Shown in pieces: positions 52,141-61,468 of a DNA stretch of 64,000 bases. Under the pieces are notes generated by a model. It was not told where the DNA came from, ran no database searches, and saw only the letters and a program-made list of their open reading frames with translations. Origin of the DNA: an uncultured Acetatifactor sp. (lineage in GTDB: Bacteria; Bacillota; Clostridia; Lachnospirales; Lachnospiraceae); the NCBI GenBank assembly GCA_910577665.1, contig CAJTOJ010000006.1, forward strand, positions 62,001 through 126,000. The letters are read 5' to 3'. Every line of letters begins with the position of its first letter. The stretch's first letter is position 1. A program made the translations under genes and the position numbers.

Positions 52141-55100
52141 CTACGCCCTCCTTTCTCTGCACTTTTTTCTATACACCAGGCCTGCGCCAAACAGGATGCT
52201 CAAGACGCATGCCAATGCATATACGGTTTTAGTGCCTGTGCCACCGGTTTCGGGAAGTTCAAACTGATAAAGATTGTTGTAATGAATCTTCACCATGTTC
52301 TCGTTCTGAATTATCCCTGTGACCGTTCCCCTGTCCGTACCGGATGTGGATCCACCAGAAATGTCGGGTGTATATGGGTCATCCTCTAAAATGATCCAGT
52401 CAGGAGTCCCATCCTCATGATACTTTAATCTGTCCCCGTCTTTATTTGCAATTACAGGACCAACCTCAGTGATCTTGTAATAGGCACCATCTGGTAAGTA
52501 GCTTATTGTGATGTACTCATCTGCCTTCAGTGTAAAGCAGGCCCCATCCCATATCAAAACATCATTTGAAACAAATTCTGTAAGAGGTTTTCCCTTTTCA
52601 TCTGTAAGGATCTCCCCATTCTCATCGAATAAGTACCTGTGTTTCTCATAGGAGAAATTGTGCATCAAAGGCGTCTCCATATTTGCATCTTCATAAAATC
52701 CGATGGAAAATCCAAACTCCTCATCCGTTTCCGGACCAGAAACCTCCTTTTCAATCTGCAGCTGCCCTGTTGTCTGTTTTGGTGTAATAAATGACACCGA
52801 TGGAAGGGTAAATTGCATCCAGCAAGTAGATCCGGACGCTCCTCGCTCCGTATAGAAGAAGGATAACTTATAGTGTCCCGTTGTACCCTTTTCAATATAG
52901 TTCCACAGGTTCACATACTCACCAACTGCACCATGCACCCCACCAATGTCACAGATAAGCCGGCCATCTACAGAACTGCTTTCCACAACAGGTTTTCCGT
53001 CAGCGTCCAGAACCACCTGGTCATCTGCATCTTTTACCTTCTTTTCCCCCTGACCCTCCAGGAACACCCACATATCATCGTCACCATAGAAAATATATTC
53101 CAACGGTCCGATATAATCCTCTGTTAAGTCAAATTCCACTGTGTACCACATACCAAAGTAATGGTTGTGATTCTCTGCATCATCAGAGTTAGGAACATTT
53201 TGGGTCTTTCCCTGGTTTGATCCATCCACGTGCTTAATAAAATCATAACTCGCAAAAGATCGAAGTCTATCTACTTTTTCAGCACCAAACATTAAATCAT
53301 GTCCATCACCTCCTGCGGAACTAACCTTGTCTAGAGGGTAGAAATAATTTGACCACAAAATCCTGGTATTGTTCCAGTTAGGCATACTGGTAAATTTATC
53401 TACTTCATTTGCGATAAATTCATTCCCGTTTTCTTTAACCGTTGTAGAAATTAATGTATACGTATCCCCCATTCTCTCAAAGGTAAGCGCACCATCATAT
53501 TCTTTTTTACCAACAGCAGCACCATCATTAAACAGATTAGGTACATTTACACCATCAGAATATTGTATTGTGCCATCTTCCTTTAAACTATCCGTCAAGC
53601 CAAATGTACAGCCACTAAAAGAATTCCCATTGAGCCCAAATTCATTTTTATCGGTCTCATTATTAGCCCTATTCAAAAGATTATTTTTCCATTTCACCTC
53701 CCCTAACCCAGTTCTGGTCTGACTACTACTATTACCAAAGCCAAAATTCTGATCTGATACATTGCTATTGATGCCTTGTTTTTCTGTATACATATACCAT
53801 TCAGCGCCACTAGTATGCGTTACTGCACCATTTCTTGGTATCTCCGACCCTGTCGGTCCATTTGCACCTATACCAGAATTACTATAAATCTTGCCATTCG
53901 ATATGTCATAGTCATAGAACTTCATATCATTGACCGGTGTGTCAGTGGTAAGCACATATATTAAATCTATAACTGCCCCTTCCTTAATCAGAATGAAATC
54001 ATTCGGGTATTTATCTTTGGTCTCCTGCTTATTCGTAAAATACCATTCCTTTGCACCACTGTAGCAACTGCTTACATGAGTGGTGTGTTGCTCCTTACAG
54101 TCCAGCTCACAGCATTCATAGCTCTCTTTATCCATATCTGTATTTGTAATCTCAATTCTTACAAGTTTATAGTTTCCATTTTTAGCCAGTCTGTCAATAT
54201 AGACCAATCCTGGAGCCATAATAAACTCATAAGCCTTTTCTTCATATACTTCTATGGTCTGACTTTCAGATGCAATTTTGTTTTTATCCCCTACCGCCTC
54301 TGTAGAAAGATATAAAACCGGGAGTCCCATATCTTTATTTACTGGCATTCTCCCGCCATCTGTCTGGTCGGTATTAATTACCACTGGCTGTTTTCCCGCA
54401 TCTCCTGTCTTGCTCTTTCTGACAATATCCAATGTGGCCCAATATTTAACAGTAAACTTAGGGTTAGCCTGGCTGCTGGACATAACTGTCGTGGTATTCT
54501 CTGTACCCTCCGCAACTGTCTCGTAAACCAATGGGATATCTACCGTAGACCTGCTCACCAGCGAAGTGCAGACATTGTCCACAACAAGCCCGTCTTCGCC
54601 TTGTACAATGCTGCCGCCAATCAGAGATACATCTCCTCCCAGATCCAAATTGGGAATCTCTGTCTCTGCATCATCTATGGCCATGACATTGGCTTCCCCG
54701 CCTTCCGCAAACTCGATCAGTGCTTCGGTAGGAGTCACTTCCACGGTTACCTTACAACCTGTCAAGTCCAGCTTTACATTTTCATAGGTCAATCCATAAG
54801 AGAGCACTTGGAGAGATAACAGTTCTTCTTCGGCACCAGCCTCCTGCGCATATGCGAGAGCAGCATCATACTCCTTGGCATCCTCCCCCAAAGGCTCTAC
54901 AACCGCCTCCAGGTCCTCGCTGGTCACTTCGCCATCTGCTGAAGCAATTGTATCCGGATTTTCCTTCCCTGGAGCAGCAACATCTGCATCCCCGCCACTG
55001 ACACTTGCGCCCTCATTGCTGACACTGCCTTCTATCTGTACTTTCCTGGCTTCCTCAATCTCTTCCTCTGTAGGCAGGGTTGCTTCCCCTTCCACATGGA

Positions 55101-57831
55101 ATTTCACAGTGAAGGCATCATCTTCGTAGGTGAATGTCTTATCCACAGTCACAGTCCTGGCCGGCACTTTCCATCCCAGGGCAATATCGGAGAAGTTGTT
55201 CATCTGGAAAGTGGTACTGTTTTTCTCCGCATTGGTTCCTTCGATACGCTCGTTGCCTGCCTCACCGAAGTGTACCACGGTCACGGGACTGCCTTCTGCC
55301 ATACCGTTTTCATCCAGAAGCTGCACCGTAACGGTCACAGGTGCCTCCGGCTCCACCTCCACGCCTTCTACAGCAAAGCCGATGCGCAGCAGGGCCTGCA
55401 TGATATTCCCATCATCCTCACCCTGCATCTCCTGGTACTGGGCCGCACGCTGGGCATAATATGCTTCATTGCTTTCAGCAGTGATGCGCTCTGCGAAGAG
55501 CTTTGCACCTTCTGGCAGGTTGGCCTCCTTCTTGTTATAAGTAGCAGTGACAATGAAGTCAGCACCCTTGAAACTCTGTGTAATCTCAATGGCGGCTGCG
55601 TCTATGATGCAGTCTTCTGTGTGTACATGTTCTGCAACCTGCAGCTGTCCACATACCAGGTTACCATGCTCATCCCGGCAGGCTGCTGTATGCTCATGGG
55701 CCCCTGCCTCCGGCAGAGTGCAGGTCAGTACCATCACAGACTCACTTCTCTGTCCTTCCACAGGTTCTGTGTCTGTAACTTCTCCATTTCCAGCAGGTTC
55801 TGTACCTTCTGTGGATTCCTCTGTCTCCACAGGCGTTACAGGCTCCTGGGTATAACATTCTGCACCATGGGTATGCAGTGCAATCTCCTCCAGAGGGCAG
55901 AGCAGTTTGCCATCTATGCCATAGCACAAGGCTCCATGCATATGAAGGACATAATCCGCCAGGCCACACCGGATGTTTCCATCTTTGTCGTAACAGTCTG
56001 CCTCATGGATATGGATCTGTGCCATACAGCCATAACCGGTTTCCTCGAAGCATTCTTCAGTATGGGCATGTTCCTCCAGAATGCAGATTACATTGCCTTC
56101 TCCGTCCTTGCAGACATCCTGGTGGGTATGGGCCGGTTTTCCACAGTAAGCCACTACAGTGATGGTATCGATACAGGGTTCGGAGGGCTCCATCCGGCAG
56201 GTATCGTCATGGTCATGGCGCAGCACTTCTGTCTGGCCACAGATGAGGACACCACGGACGCCGTAGCATTCCTCTGTATGGGTATGAAGTCCTTCTCCTT
56301 CTTCCCCTTCTGCTGCCTCCGCCCTTTCAGGCAGGGTGCAGATCAGTCTCTCATTCTTGTCGTAGCAGGTCTCGCCATGGCTGTGTACCCAGTAATCTGC
56401 GCTTCCGCAACGCAGGTTGCCGTCCTGATCATAGCAGGCATTGGTGTGAACATGGATCCACTCTGTACAGTAATACGTATTCGAAATATAGCATTCATCC
56501 ACATGGATGTGTTCTTCCAGTCCACAGATTAGATTCCCTGCCTCATCATAACAGCCTGCTCCATGGATATGGGCAGTGATGCCGCAATGAGGCTCCTTGT
56601 AGCAGTTAGCTTCATGCCTGTGTTCTGTGATCTCACAGCTTGGTTCGCCTTCCTCATCGTAACAACTTACACCATGGGTATGGGCTGTGATACCGCAGAA
56701 AGCCTCCTGGTAGCACTGGTCTCCATGGGAATGTTCCTCTGCTTTGCAGATAAGAACCTGTGCATAACACTCTTCTGTGTGGACATGGACGGGCTCTTCC
56801 AGGTCAGTTTCATCTGCCCCTGGCACAGGGCTGTCAGTGCCAGTCCCGGGCTGTGTCTCTTCTGACACATCTTCTCCGGTCTGCTGCTGGCCATCATTTC
56901 CATCTCCTGCCGGTACCTGGCTGTCCGGTGCAGAAGGAGTCATCTCCTCCAGACCACAGATAAGCTTCCGGGCCACCTCATAACAGGCATCTACATGGGT
57001 ATGGCCTGCACTCTCTTCCTGGCCACAGGTGAGCGCTTCCACCGTGCTCACTGTATAGCAGGCATCCGTGTGGCCATGGCCTGCATTCTCCTCCTGGCCG
57101 CAGATAATCTGTTCTGTCTGGCTTATGGTGTAGCAGGCATCCGTATGGCTATGTTCTGAACCATCTGCCTGTGTCCCCTCTGCCAGGCCACAGGTCAGTT
57201 CCCGGTTCTCCATAACGCTCTTGCAGGCATCCGTATGGCTGTGACCTGCATTCTCCTCCTGGCCACAAGTCAGTTCCCGGTTCTCCGTAACGCTCTTACA
57301 GGCATCTGTATGGGTATGGCCTGCGCTCTCCTCCTGGCCACAGATAAGATTCTTCTCTTCTACATAGCAGGCATCTGTATGCTGGTGGACGGAACTGTCT
57401 GCTGCCGTCATGTCCGGTACATCCTGGTTCTCCTGAGGTACGGGCTCAACGGATGTGCTCTCTGCCGGCGCATTTTCCACAGGCTCCTGGGCGTCAGCCC
57501 CCAGGTCAGCATTCTCCTGGGCAGCAGACGCCAGGTCGGCGTTCTCCTGGACAGCAGATTCCCGGGAACCATCCTCTTGATCCTCCGAGGGAAGAGTCTC
57601 CAGGTCTGCATATCCACAGATCAGTTCCTGACCATAGCATTCCTCCACATGGGTATGTTCCTCCACGCCACAGTAAACGTCCGTTGCCAGGGTCTGGGCC
57701 GGTTTCGACAGGATATAGGCTGTTGTGATTACCACTACGACCGCCAGAGCCGTCACAGCAACCTTCCATTGCCTGTGCTTATTCTTTTCCCCCAGATATT
57801 CACTTGCTTTCTTGAAGATAGAAGAATCCAT
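52141..57831 (-). CDS. Giant LPETG adhesin with 24 H-x-H-x4-C modules
   Basis: A 1896-residue surface protein. An N-terminal helix (VAVTALAVVVVITTAYILS, ~25-43) acts as the secretion signal. Residues ~54-741 hold 24 copies of H-x-H-x4-C, usually in the frame C-G-x(2-4)-E-x-H-x-H-x4-C-Y, with another Cys about 10 residues on (for example EEHIHVDECY, ENAGHSHTDAC). Next come an ASPM-like/ZU5-like region (~745-900), an AT-richer domain (~1130-1500), a fibro-slime-type domain (~1550-1680, IFYGDDDMWVFLEGQG and IGGVHGAVGEYVNLWNY) and a SpaA-type domain. It ends with LPETG, a helix and an Arg-rich tail. GATAAGGAGGTATTCGG precedes the ATG. The pilus tip is the probable location. Confidence 0.93.
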   Translation of the reverse strand: MDSSIFKKASEYLGEKNKHRQWKVAVTALAVVVVITTAYILSKPAQTLATDVYCGVEEHTHVEECYGQELICGYADLETLPSEDQEDGSRESAVQENADLASAAQENADLGADAQEPVENAPAESTSVEPVPQENQDVPDMTAADSSVHQHTDACYVEEKNLICGQEESAGHTHTDACKSVTENRELTCGQEENAGHSHTDACKSVMENRELTCGLAEGTQADGSEHSHTDACYTISQTEQIICGQEENAGHGHTDACYTVSTVEALTCGQEESAGHTHVDACYEVARKLICGLEEMTPSAPDSQVPAGDGNDGQQQTGEDVSEETQPGTGTDSPVPGADETDLEEPVHVHTEECYAQVLICKAEEHSHGDQCYQEAFCGITAHTHGVSCYDEEGEPSCEITEHRHEANCYKEPHCGITAHIHGAGCYDEAGNLICGLEEHIHVDECYISNTYYCTEWIHVHTNACYDQDGNLRCGSADYWVHSHGETCYDKNERLICTLPERAEAAEGEEGEGLHTHTEECYGVRGVLICGQTEVLRHDHDDTCRMEPSEPCIDTITVVAYCGKPAHTHQDVCKDGEGNVICILEEHAHTEECFEETGYGCMAQIHIHEADCYDKDGNIRCGLADYVLHMHGALCYGIDGKLLCPLEEIALHTHGAECYTQEPVTPVETEESTEGTEPAGNGEVTDTEPVEGQRSESVMVLTCTLPEAGAHEHTAACRDEHGNLVCGQLQVAEHVHTEDCIIDAAAIEITQSFKGADFIVTATYNKKEANLPEGAKLFAERITAESNEAYYAQRAAQYQEMQGEDDGNIMQALLRIGFAVEGVEVEPEAPVTVTVQLLDENGMAEGSPVTVVHFGEAGNERIEGTNAEKNSTTFQMNNFSDIALGWKVPARTVTVDKTFTYEDDAFTVKFHVEGEATLPTEEEIEEARKVQIEGSVSNEGASVSGGDADVAAPGKENPDTIASADGEVTSEDLEAVVEPLGEDAKEYDAALAYAQEAGAEEELLSLQVLSYGLTYENVKLDLTGCKVTVEVTPTEALIEFAEGGEANVMAIDDAETEIPNLDLGGDVSLIGGSIVQGEDGLVVDNVCTSLVSRSTVDIPLVYETVAEGTENTTTVMSSSQANPKFTVKYWATLDIVRKSKTGDAGKQPVVINTDQTDGGRMPVNKDMGLPVLYLSTEAVGDKNKIASESQTIEVYEEKAYEFIMAPGLVYIDRLAKNGNYKLVRIEITNTDMDKESYECCELDCKEQHTTHVSSCYSGAKEWYFTNKQETKDKYPNDFILIKEGAVIDLIYVLTTDTPVNDMKFYDYDISNGKIYSNSGIGANGPTGSEIPRNGAVTHTSGAEWYMYTEKQGINSNVSDQNFGFGNSSSQTRTGLGEVKWKNNLLNRANNETDKNEFGLNGNSFSGCTFGLTDSLKEDGTIQYSDGVNVPNLFNDGAAVGKKEYDGALTFERMGDTYTLISTTVKENGNEFIANEVDKFTSMPNWNNTRILWSNYFYPLDKVSSAGGDGHDLMFGAEKVDRLRSFASYDFIKHVDGSNQGKTQNVPNSDDAENHNHYFGMWYTVEFDLTEDYIGPLEYIFYGDDDMWVFLEGQGEKKVKDADDQVVLDADGKPVVESSSVDGRLICDIGGVHGAVGEYVNLWNYIEKGTTGHYKLSFFYTERGASGSTCWMQFTLPSVSFITPKQTTGQLQIEKEVSGPETDEEFGFSIGFYEDANMETPLMHNFSYEKHRYLFDENGEILTDEKGKPLTEFVSNDVLIWDGACFTLKADEYITISYLPDGAYYKITEVGPVIANKDGDRLKYHEDGTPDWIILEDDPYTPDISGGSTSGTDRGTVTGIIQNENMVKIHYNNLYQFELPETGGTGTKTVYALACVLSILFGAGLVYRKKCRERRA

Positions 57832-58062
57832 CCGAATACCTCCTTATCCGCAGCTGTCCGTTATACCCCGTCCAGACCCTGCGCCTTAACACACCCTGCT
57901 CATTTCACTTGCGAACTGGTCCCGCCAGTCTCTCATATCTGCTTCCTATCTATCTGAATGGATATGCTTTTGCTGATTATCTGATTCCACTATACCTTAT
58001 GCAGGGTTAATAAAACCGTTAATTTTTCTTCCAATGCGTGTTTTCAATTTAAATTATAGTCC

Positions 58063-58216
58063 GTTCAGCCCGCGCCATTCGCAAAACCGCTCCTTCGGAG
58101 CTTTTCGCTGCTAACGCAGCTACTTTTTACTCATAAACGGGCGCTCCGCTCATGCTTCGCAGAATATGCTCACTCATGCGAGCATGATTCGTCCATTTTG
58201 CGAAGCATGGCTGAAC
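58063..58216. repeat. Repeat-like element B with terminal inverted repeats
   Basis: Bounded by GTTCAGCC (58063-58070) and GGCTGAAC (58209-58216). Inner hairpins include CTCC..GGAG and TTCGC with GCGAA near the ends. It lies 2 bp from the stop of the SARP gene, between it and the adhesin gene, in a 387-bp intergenic stretch. Confidence 0.5.
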
Positions 58217-58218
58217 TT

Positions 58219-59454
58219 TTAGGCAAAAAATACATCCTTGAACTCCAGTTCCTCCACTGGCTGCCCTACATCAATCACGGAAGTGGCATAGAATTTCACA
58301 CATTCCCGCCAGGATTTATGGCCTGCGGCAAATGTCTTCAAGATCCGCTCCCGGATCAGCCCGCAGCCACCCCCCTGGGTACCAAAGAGCAACAGCACAA
58401 ACTGCGTGGGGCTGTACATGCTGTACACATCGCCACTCCTCAGGGATTTCCCAATGGACTCCCTAAGGACAGGCGTCATAGCCTTGATACGGTCCCTGTC
58501 CTCCAGATGATTCCCCTTGGCATCTGTCAAGGTACATACCATCATATACACAGACTCCCCGTGACGTTCTACCACCCGCCTCATCATCCTGTAACCATCT
58601 ATAAAACTGGGGAAACCACAGAAATAGGCTCCTGCCTTCCTGGGTTCCTTCTCCTGCAGGATACTGGTAATGCTGGTAGCTGCCTGGGCACTGGTGTAAA
58701 TCTTGCTGCCCATATCCCGCAGCCGGTCCAGCATACGGTCAGAGGGCGGCAGACCCATCTCCTCAAAATACATCCTGGTAGTAGCCTCATAGACTTCCAT
58801 GGCTTCCTTGAAACGGTTCATGGCCATAAGACAGTCTATCTTCACCGCCTGCCATTCCTCGAAAGGGTACATGCCAATGGCATCATTGCACAGCTCCAGA
58901 AGCTCCAGGTAGCGCTTCCGGGCCTTCAGTTCCTTCTCCGCCTCCCCCAGGGCCTTAAAATACTGCTCTCTATAGCGGGTACTCTCCATCATCACCCACT
59001 CTTCCCCGGAAAGGTTGGCGAGAAATTCTCCTTTGTAGCTGCGGCAGGCCTCACAAAACAAATCCATGCGCTTTCCCGGATCTGTGGCCGCTTCCGCCTG
59101 TAGAAACAGATCTTCGAACACCTCCACATCTGTCTCCACTTCCATAGGGGAAGTCCAGTAGTAGGTGCCGCCCCTGTTCTCAATGTAATTCCAGTCCGGC
59201 AGTCCGGCTTCTACCAGCTTCTTCCTAAGCTGGTAGGTAATAACCTTCAGGTTGTTGGAAGGATTCTCCACGTTGCCCTGTCCGTACAGGGCATGCAAAA
59301 GCTTCTCCCTGGTGATTCCTTCTTTCCTATAATAAAGTAATAGCTGTAGCAGCTGCATGCTCTTCTTCGTGGTGTTTTTTTCCGGGGTCACGTCTCCGTT
59401 CTGGTAGCGCAACGAAAAAACCCCAAACATATACACGTACAAAGTACCCTTCAT
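58219..59454 (-). CDS. SARP/BTAD-type transcriptional regulator
   Basis: A 411-residue regulator. Residues 1-95 form a winged-helix DNA-binding domain (LRYQNGDVTPEKNTTKKSMQ, LKVITYQLRKKLVEAGL). A bacterial transcriptional activation (BTAD) TPR-like region (~105-250) follows, with VETDVEVFEDLFLQAEAA and EEWQAVKIDCLMAM. The C-terminal ~120 residues (DRIKAMTPVLRESIGKSL, RSGDVYSMYSPTQFVLLLFG) resemble a degenerate nucleotide-cyclase fold lacking the GGDEF motif. It reads in the same direction just ahead of the adhesin-pilus operon and is the probable activator. Confidence 0.85.
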   Translation of the reverse strand: MKGTLYVYMFGVFSLRYQNGDVTPEKNTTKKSMQLLQLLLYYRKEGITREKLLHALYGQGNVENPSNNLKVITYQLRKKLVEAGLPDWNYIENRGGTYYWTSPMEVETDVEVFEDLFLQAEAATDPGKRMDLFCEACRSYKGEFLANLSGEEWVMMESTRYREQYFKALGEAEKELKARKRYLELLELCNDAIGMYPFEEWQAVKIDCLMAMNRFKEAMEVYEATTRMYFEEMGLPPSDRMLDRLRDMGSKIYTSAQAATSITSILQEKEPRKAGAYFCGFPSFIDGYRMMRRVVERHGESVYMMVCTLTDAKGNHLEDRDRIKAMTPVLRESIGKSLRSGDVYSMYSPTQFVLLLFGTQGGGCGLIRERILKTFAAGHKSWRECVKFYATSVIDVGQPVEELEFKDVFFA

Positions 59455-59842
59455 CGTTCCCCCGTCCTGTCACAGTGTTACATGGCTGTACGCCTATGCA
59501 TCGGCTACCTTAACATATGTTGTTGCCGCTGCCATTGCCATACTGTCGTCACAACTACAGCCTGCTGTGGCACCTGCTGTAGCTGCCTCCCCTTCTGCCA
59601 TCGTTCTTCCTGGCCTCTCTGGACCTTTCATAAACGAAAATGCCTGCGGGACTTTATCTGGTAATTGCTATCTCACTTGTACGGCGCAGACTCGCTGAGA
59701 ACAGATGACTCTTCAGAAATCCTTATATTTAATATACTATAGTTATTTTGAAATTTGTTTGTATAGAGTATTTTTATTGTAATACATGCATCGGCAAAAA
59801 TCAATAAAATTGAAGGGCTTACCGAGAAATTAATAAATATTT

Positions 59843-59862
59843 TATATGGCATTTGCCATATA
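59843..59862. promoter_or_regulatory. Perfect inverted repeat TATATGGCA-TT-TGCCATATA
   Basis: A 20-bp palindrome with two further TGCCA/TGGCA half-sites about 45-75 bp downstream. It is a candidate operator for the dehydrogenase or SARP gene; no regulator is identified. Confidence 0.45.
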
Positions 59863-60030
59863 TGGGCATAAATACATGGGGTTACGAGTGTGCCATACGG
59901 GTAAGAAATGGCATGTTATTTATTCCTTTGTGCGATCTGGCTGTGATATTTCCACTTATTCCTGTACGGGACATGCATAATCTCCCGCTATCGTGAACAC
60001 AATGATTGTAGTAACACGCCATCAAATCTA

Positions 60031-60059
60031 TTGACGGAAACACCAAAAAAAGCTATAGT
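60031..60059 (+). promoter_or_regulatory. Promoter for the D-lactate dehydrogenase gene
   Basis: TTGACG (60031-60036), a 17-bp spacer and TATAGT (60054-60059), 88 bp before the start codon. Confidence 0.65.
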
Positions 60060-60147
60060 AATGACACAGGACCAGTATGTGCGCAAGAGGGTTGCAGACA
60101 TTCCTCTGAGAGTACATAAATGCCCGCCTACGCAAGGAGGTATCCGT

Positions 60148-61137
60148 ATGAAAATCTTATTCTATGACACCAAAAGCTATGACAAAGAGTCTTTCCAGAA
60201 CATGGTAAGCCAGTTCCCGGGGCTTGTCATCGAGTATACGAAATCCGACCTGGATCCCAGGACAGCTGCCCTGGCAGAAGGATTTGATGCCGTCTGTGCC
60301 TTCGTCAGTTCCGATGTGGGCACCCAGACCATGGATATCCTGCATGAAAAAGGCATCCGGCTGATTCTCATGCGGTGTGCTGGTTTCAACAATGTGGATC
60401 TGGATACCGCCCAAAAATATGACATGCGCGTCATGCGTGTGCCCGGGTATTCCCCGGAAGCAGTAGCAGAACATGCCATGGCCCTGGCCCTGGCCAGTAA
60501 CCGCCGCCTGTACAAAGCCTATAACAAGGTCCGGGAGAATGATTTCAGCTTAAGTGGTCTGATGGGCTTCAATTTTTACCAGAAAACCGCCGGGATTATC
60601 GGTACCGGCAAGATCGGAGCAGCCATGTGTCGCATATGCCGGGGATTTGGCATGAAGGTCCTTGCTTATGATGTATATGAGAATGCATCCTTGAAAGATT
60701 TCGTGGAATATGTTTCCCTGGAAAAGCTGCTTTCCAACAGTGATGTCATATCTCTTCACTGTCCTCTGATGGATTCCACCTATCATCTGATCAACCTTGA
60801 TACCATCCGGCAGATGAAGGATGGTGTGATCCTGGTGAATACTTCCCGGGGCGCTCTGGTGAAAACCGATGACCTCATCGAGGGAATCCGTATGCACAAG
60901 TTCGCAGGAGTGGGCCTGGATGTGTATGAGGAAGAGACAAACAATGTATTCGAGGACCGGTCTGACGAGATCCTGGAGCATTCCACCACGGCGAGGCTGC
61001 TGTCCTTCCCCAATGTGATGATTACCTCCCACCAGGGATTTTTCACCCGGGAGGCGCTGGATGCCATCGCCTCCACCACATTACAAAATGCAGTGGACTT
61101 TGAGGATGGGAAAGAAAGTCCCAATGATGTGAAATAG
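60148..61137 (+). CDS. ldhA: D-lactate dehydrogenase-type 2-hydroxyacid dehydrogenase
   Basis: A 329-residue NAD-dependent enzyme that likely reduces pyruvate, or a related 2-oxoacid, to the D-hydroxyacid. The cofactor loop is GIIGTGKIGAAMCRI; the catalytic residues are Arg in NTSRGALVKTDD, Glu in GLDVYEEET and His in ITSHQGFFT. CGFNNVD-like and VPGYSPEAVAEHAM segments match the D-LDH group. GCAAGGAGGTATCCGT precedes the ATG at 60148. A terminator follows. Regeneration of NAD+ in fermentation is the usual role; other substrates (phenylpyruvate, 2-oxoisocaproate) cannot be excluded. Confidence 0.9.
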   Translation: MKILFYDTKSYDKESFQNMVSQFPGLVIEYTKSDLDPRTAALAEGFDAVCAFVSSDVGTQTMDILHEKGIRLILMRCAGFNNVDLDTAQKYDMRVMRVPGYSPEAVAEHAMALALASNRRLYKAYNKVRENDFSLSGLMGFNFYQKTAGIIGTGKIGAAMCRICRGFGMKVLAYDVYENASLKDFVEYVSLEKLLSNSDVISLHCPLMDSTYHLINLDTIRQMKDGVILVNTSRGALVKTDDLIEGIRMHKFAGVGLDVYEEETNNVFEDRSDEILEHSTTARLLSFPNVMITSHQGFFTREALDAIASTTLQNAVDFEDGKESPNDVK

Positions 61138-61206
61138 AAGAAGGACGAATAGCAGAAATCCCAGCACCCCTATCTGAAAAGCGAGAAGTGATTGGACATA
61201 AGCATT

Positions 61207-61245
61207 GGGCCAGGAACCTATAAATCTGGTTCCTGGCCCGTGTTT
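61207..61245 (+). terminator. Terminator of the dehydrogenase gene
   Basis: GGGCCAGGAACC (61207-61218) pairs with GGTTCCTGGCCC (61228-61239) around a 9-nt loop, followed by GTGTTTATG. It lies 70 bp after the stop codon. Confidence 0.75.
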
Positions 61246-61468
61246 ATGCTATTCGCCTTTAAACATAGCTCTGGCTGGGAGAGCAGCATTGTCTCCATGC
61301 TTTGTTTATCCACATTTCTATATTTCAAGTAATAGTTCAAATGCGACAGGTACTTCAAGAAAATATCTTCTTTCTCTTGACCCAATGGTTCTGCTTCTTC
61401 TGGCATCAATAGCTCATGTGCAGAAAAACTGTTAAAAAGCCTTCATTAGAGAAAACGACATTACTAGT

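Larger units (their letters stand above)
59455..60147. other. Long intergenic region upstream of the D-lactate dehydrogenase gene
   Basis: About 690 bp, AT-rich in its right half, lying between the divergent SARP gene and the dehydrogenase gene. Several TGGCA/TGCCA motifs cluster here, including a perfect inverted repeat at 59843-59862. A short Cys-rich open frame (59482-59664) has no ribosome binding site and is not called. Confidence 0.5.

Noticed and set aside
55560..57680. Dense direct DNA repeats in the adhesin that could look like a CRISPR or satellite
   Set aside because: They code for the H-x-H-x4-C modules in one uninterrupted frame.
57832..58062. Possible c-di-GMP riboswitch upstream of the pilus adhesin
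   Set aside because: The leader lacks the conserved GEMM core sequences.
59482..59664. Cys-rich 60-residue open frame on the plus strand
   Set aside because: No ribosome binding site, and the composition reflects the local TGC/TGT-rich DNA.
61218..61409. 63-residue open frame between dehydrogenase and rhaM
   Set aside because: The start is TTG or ATG without a ribosome binding site, and its end lies inside the dehydrogenase terminator hairpin.
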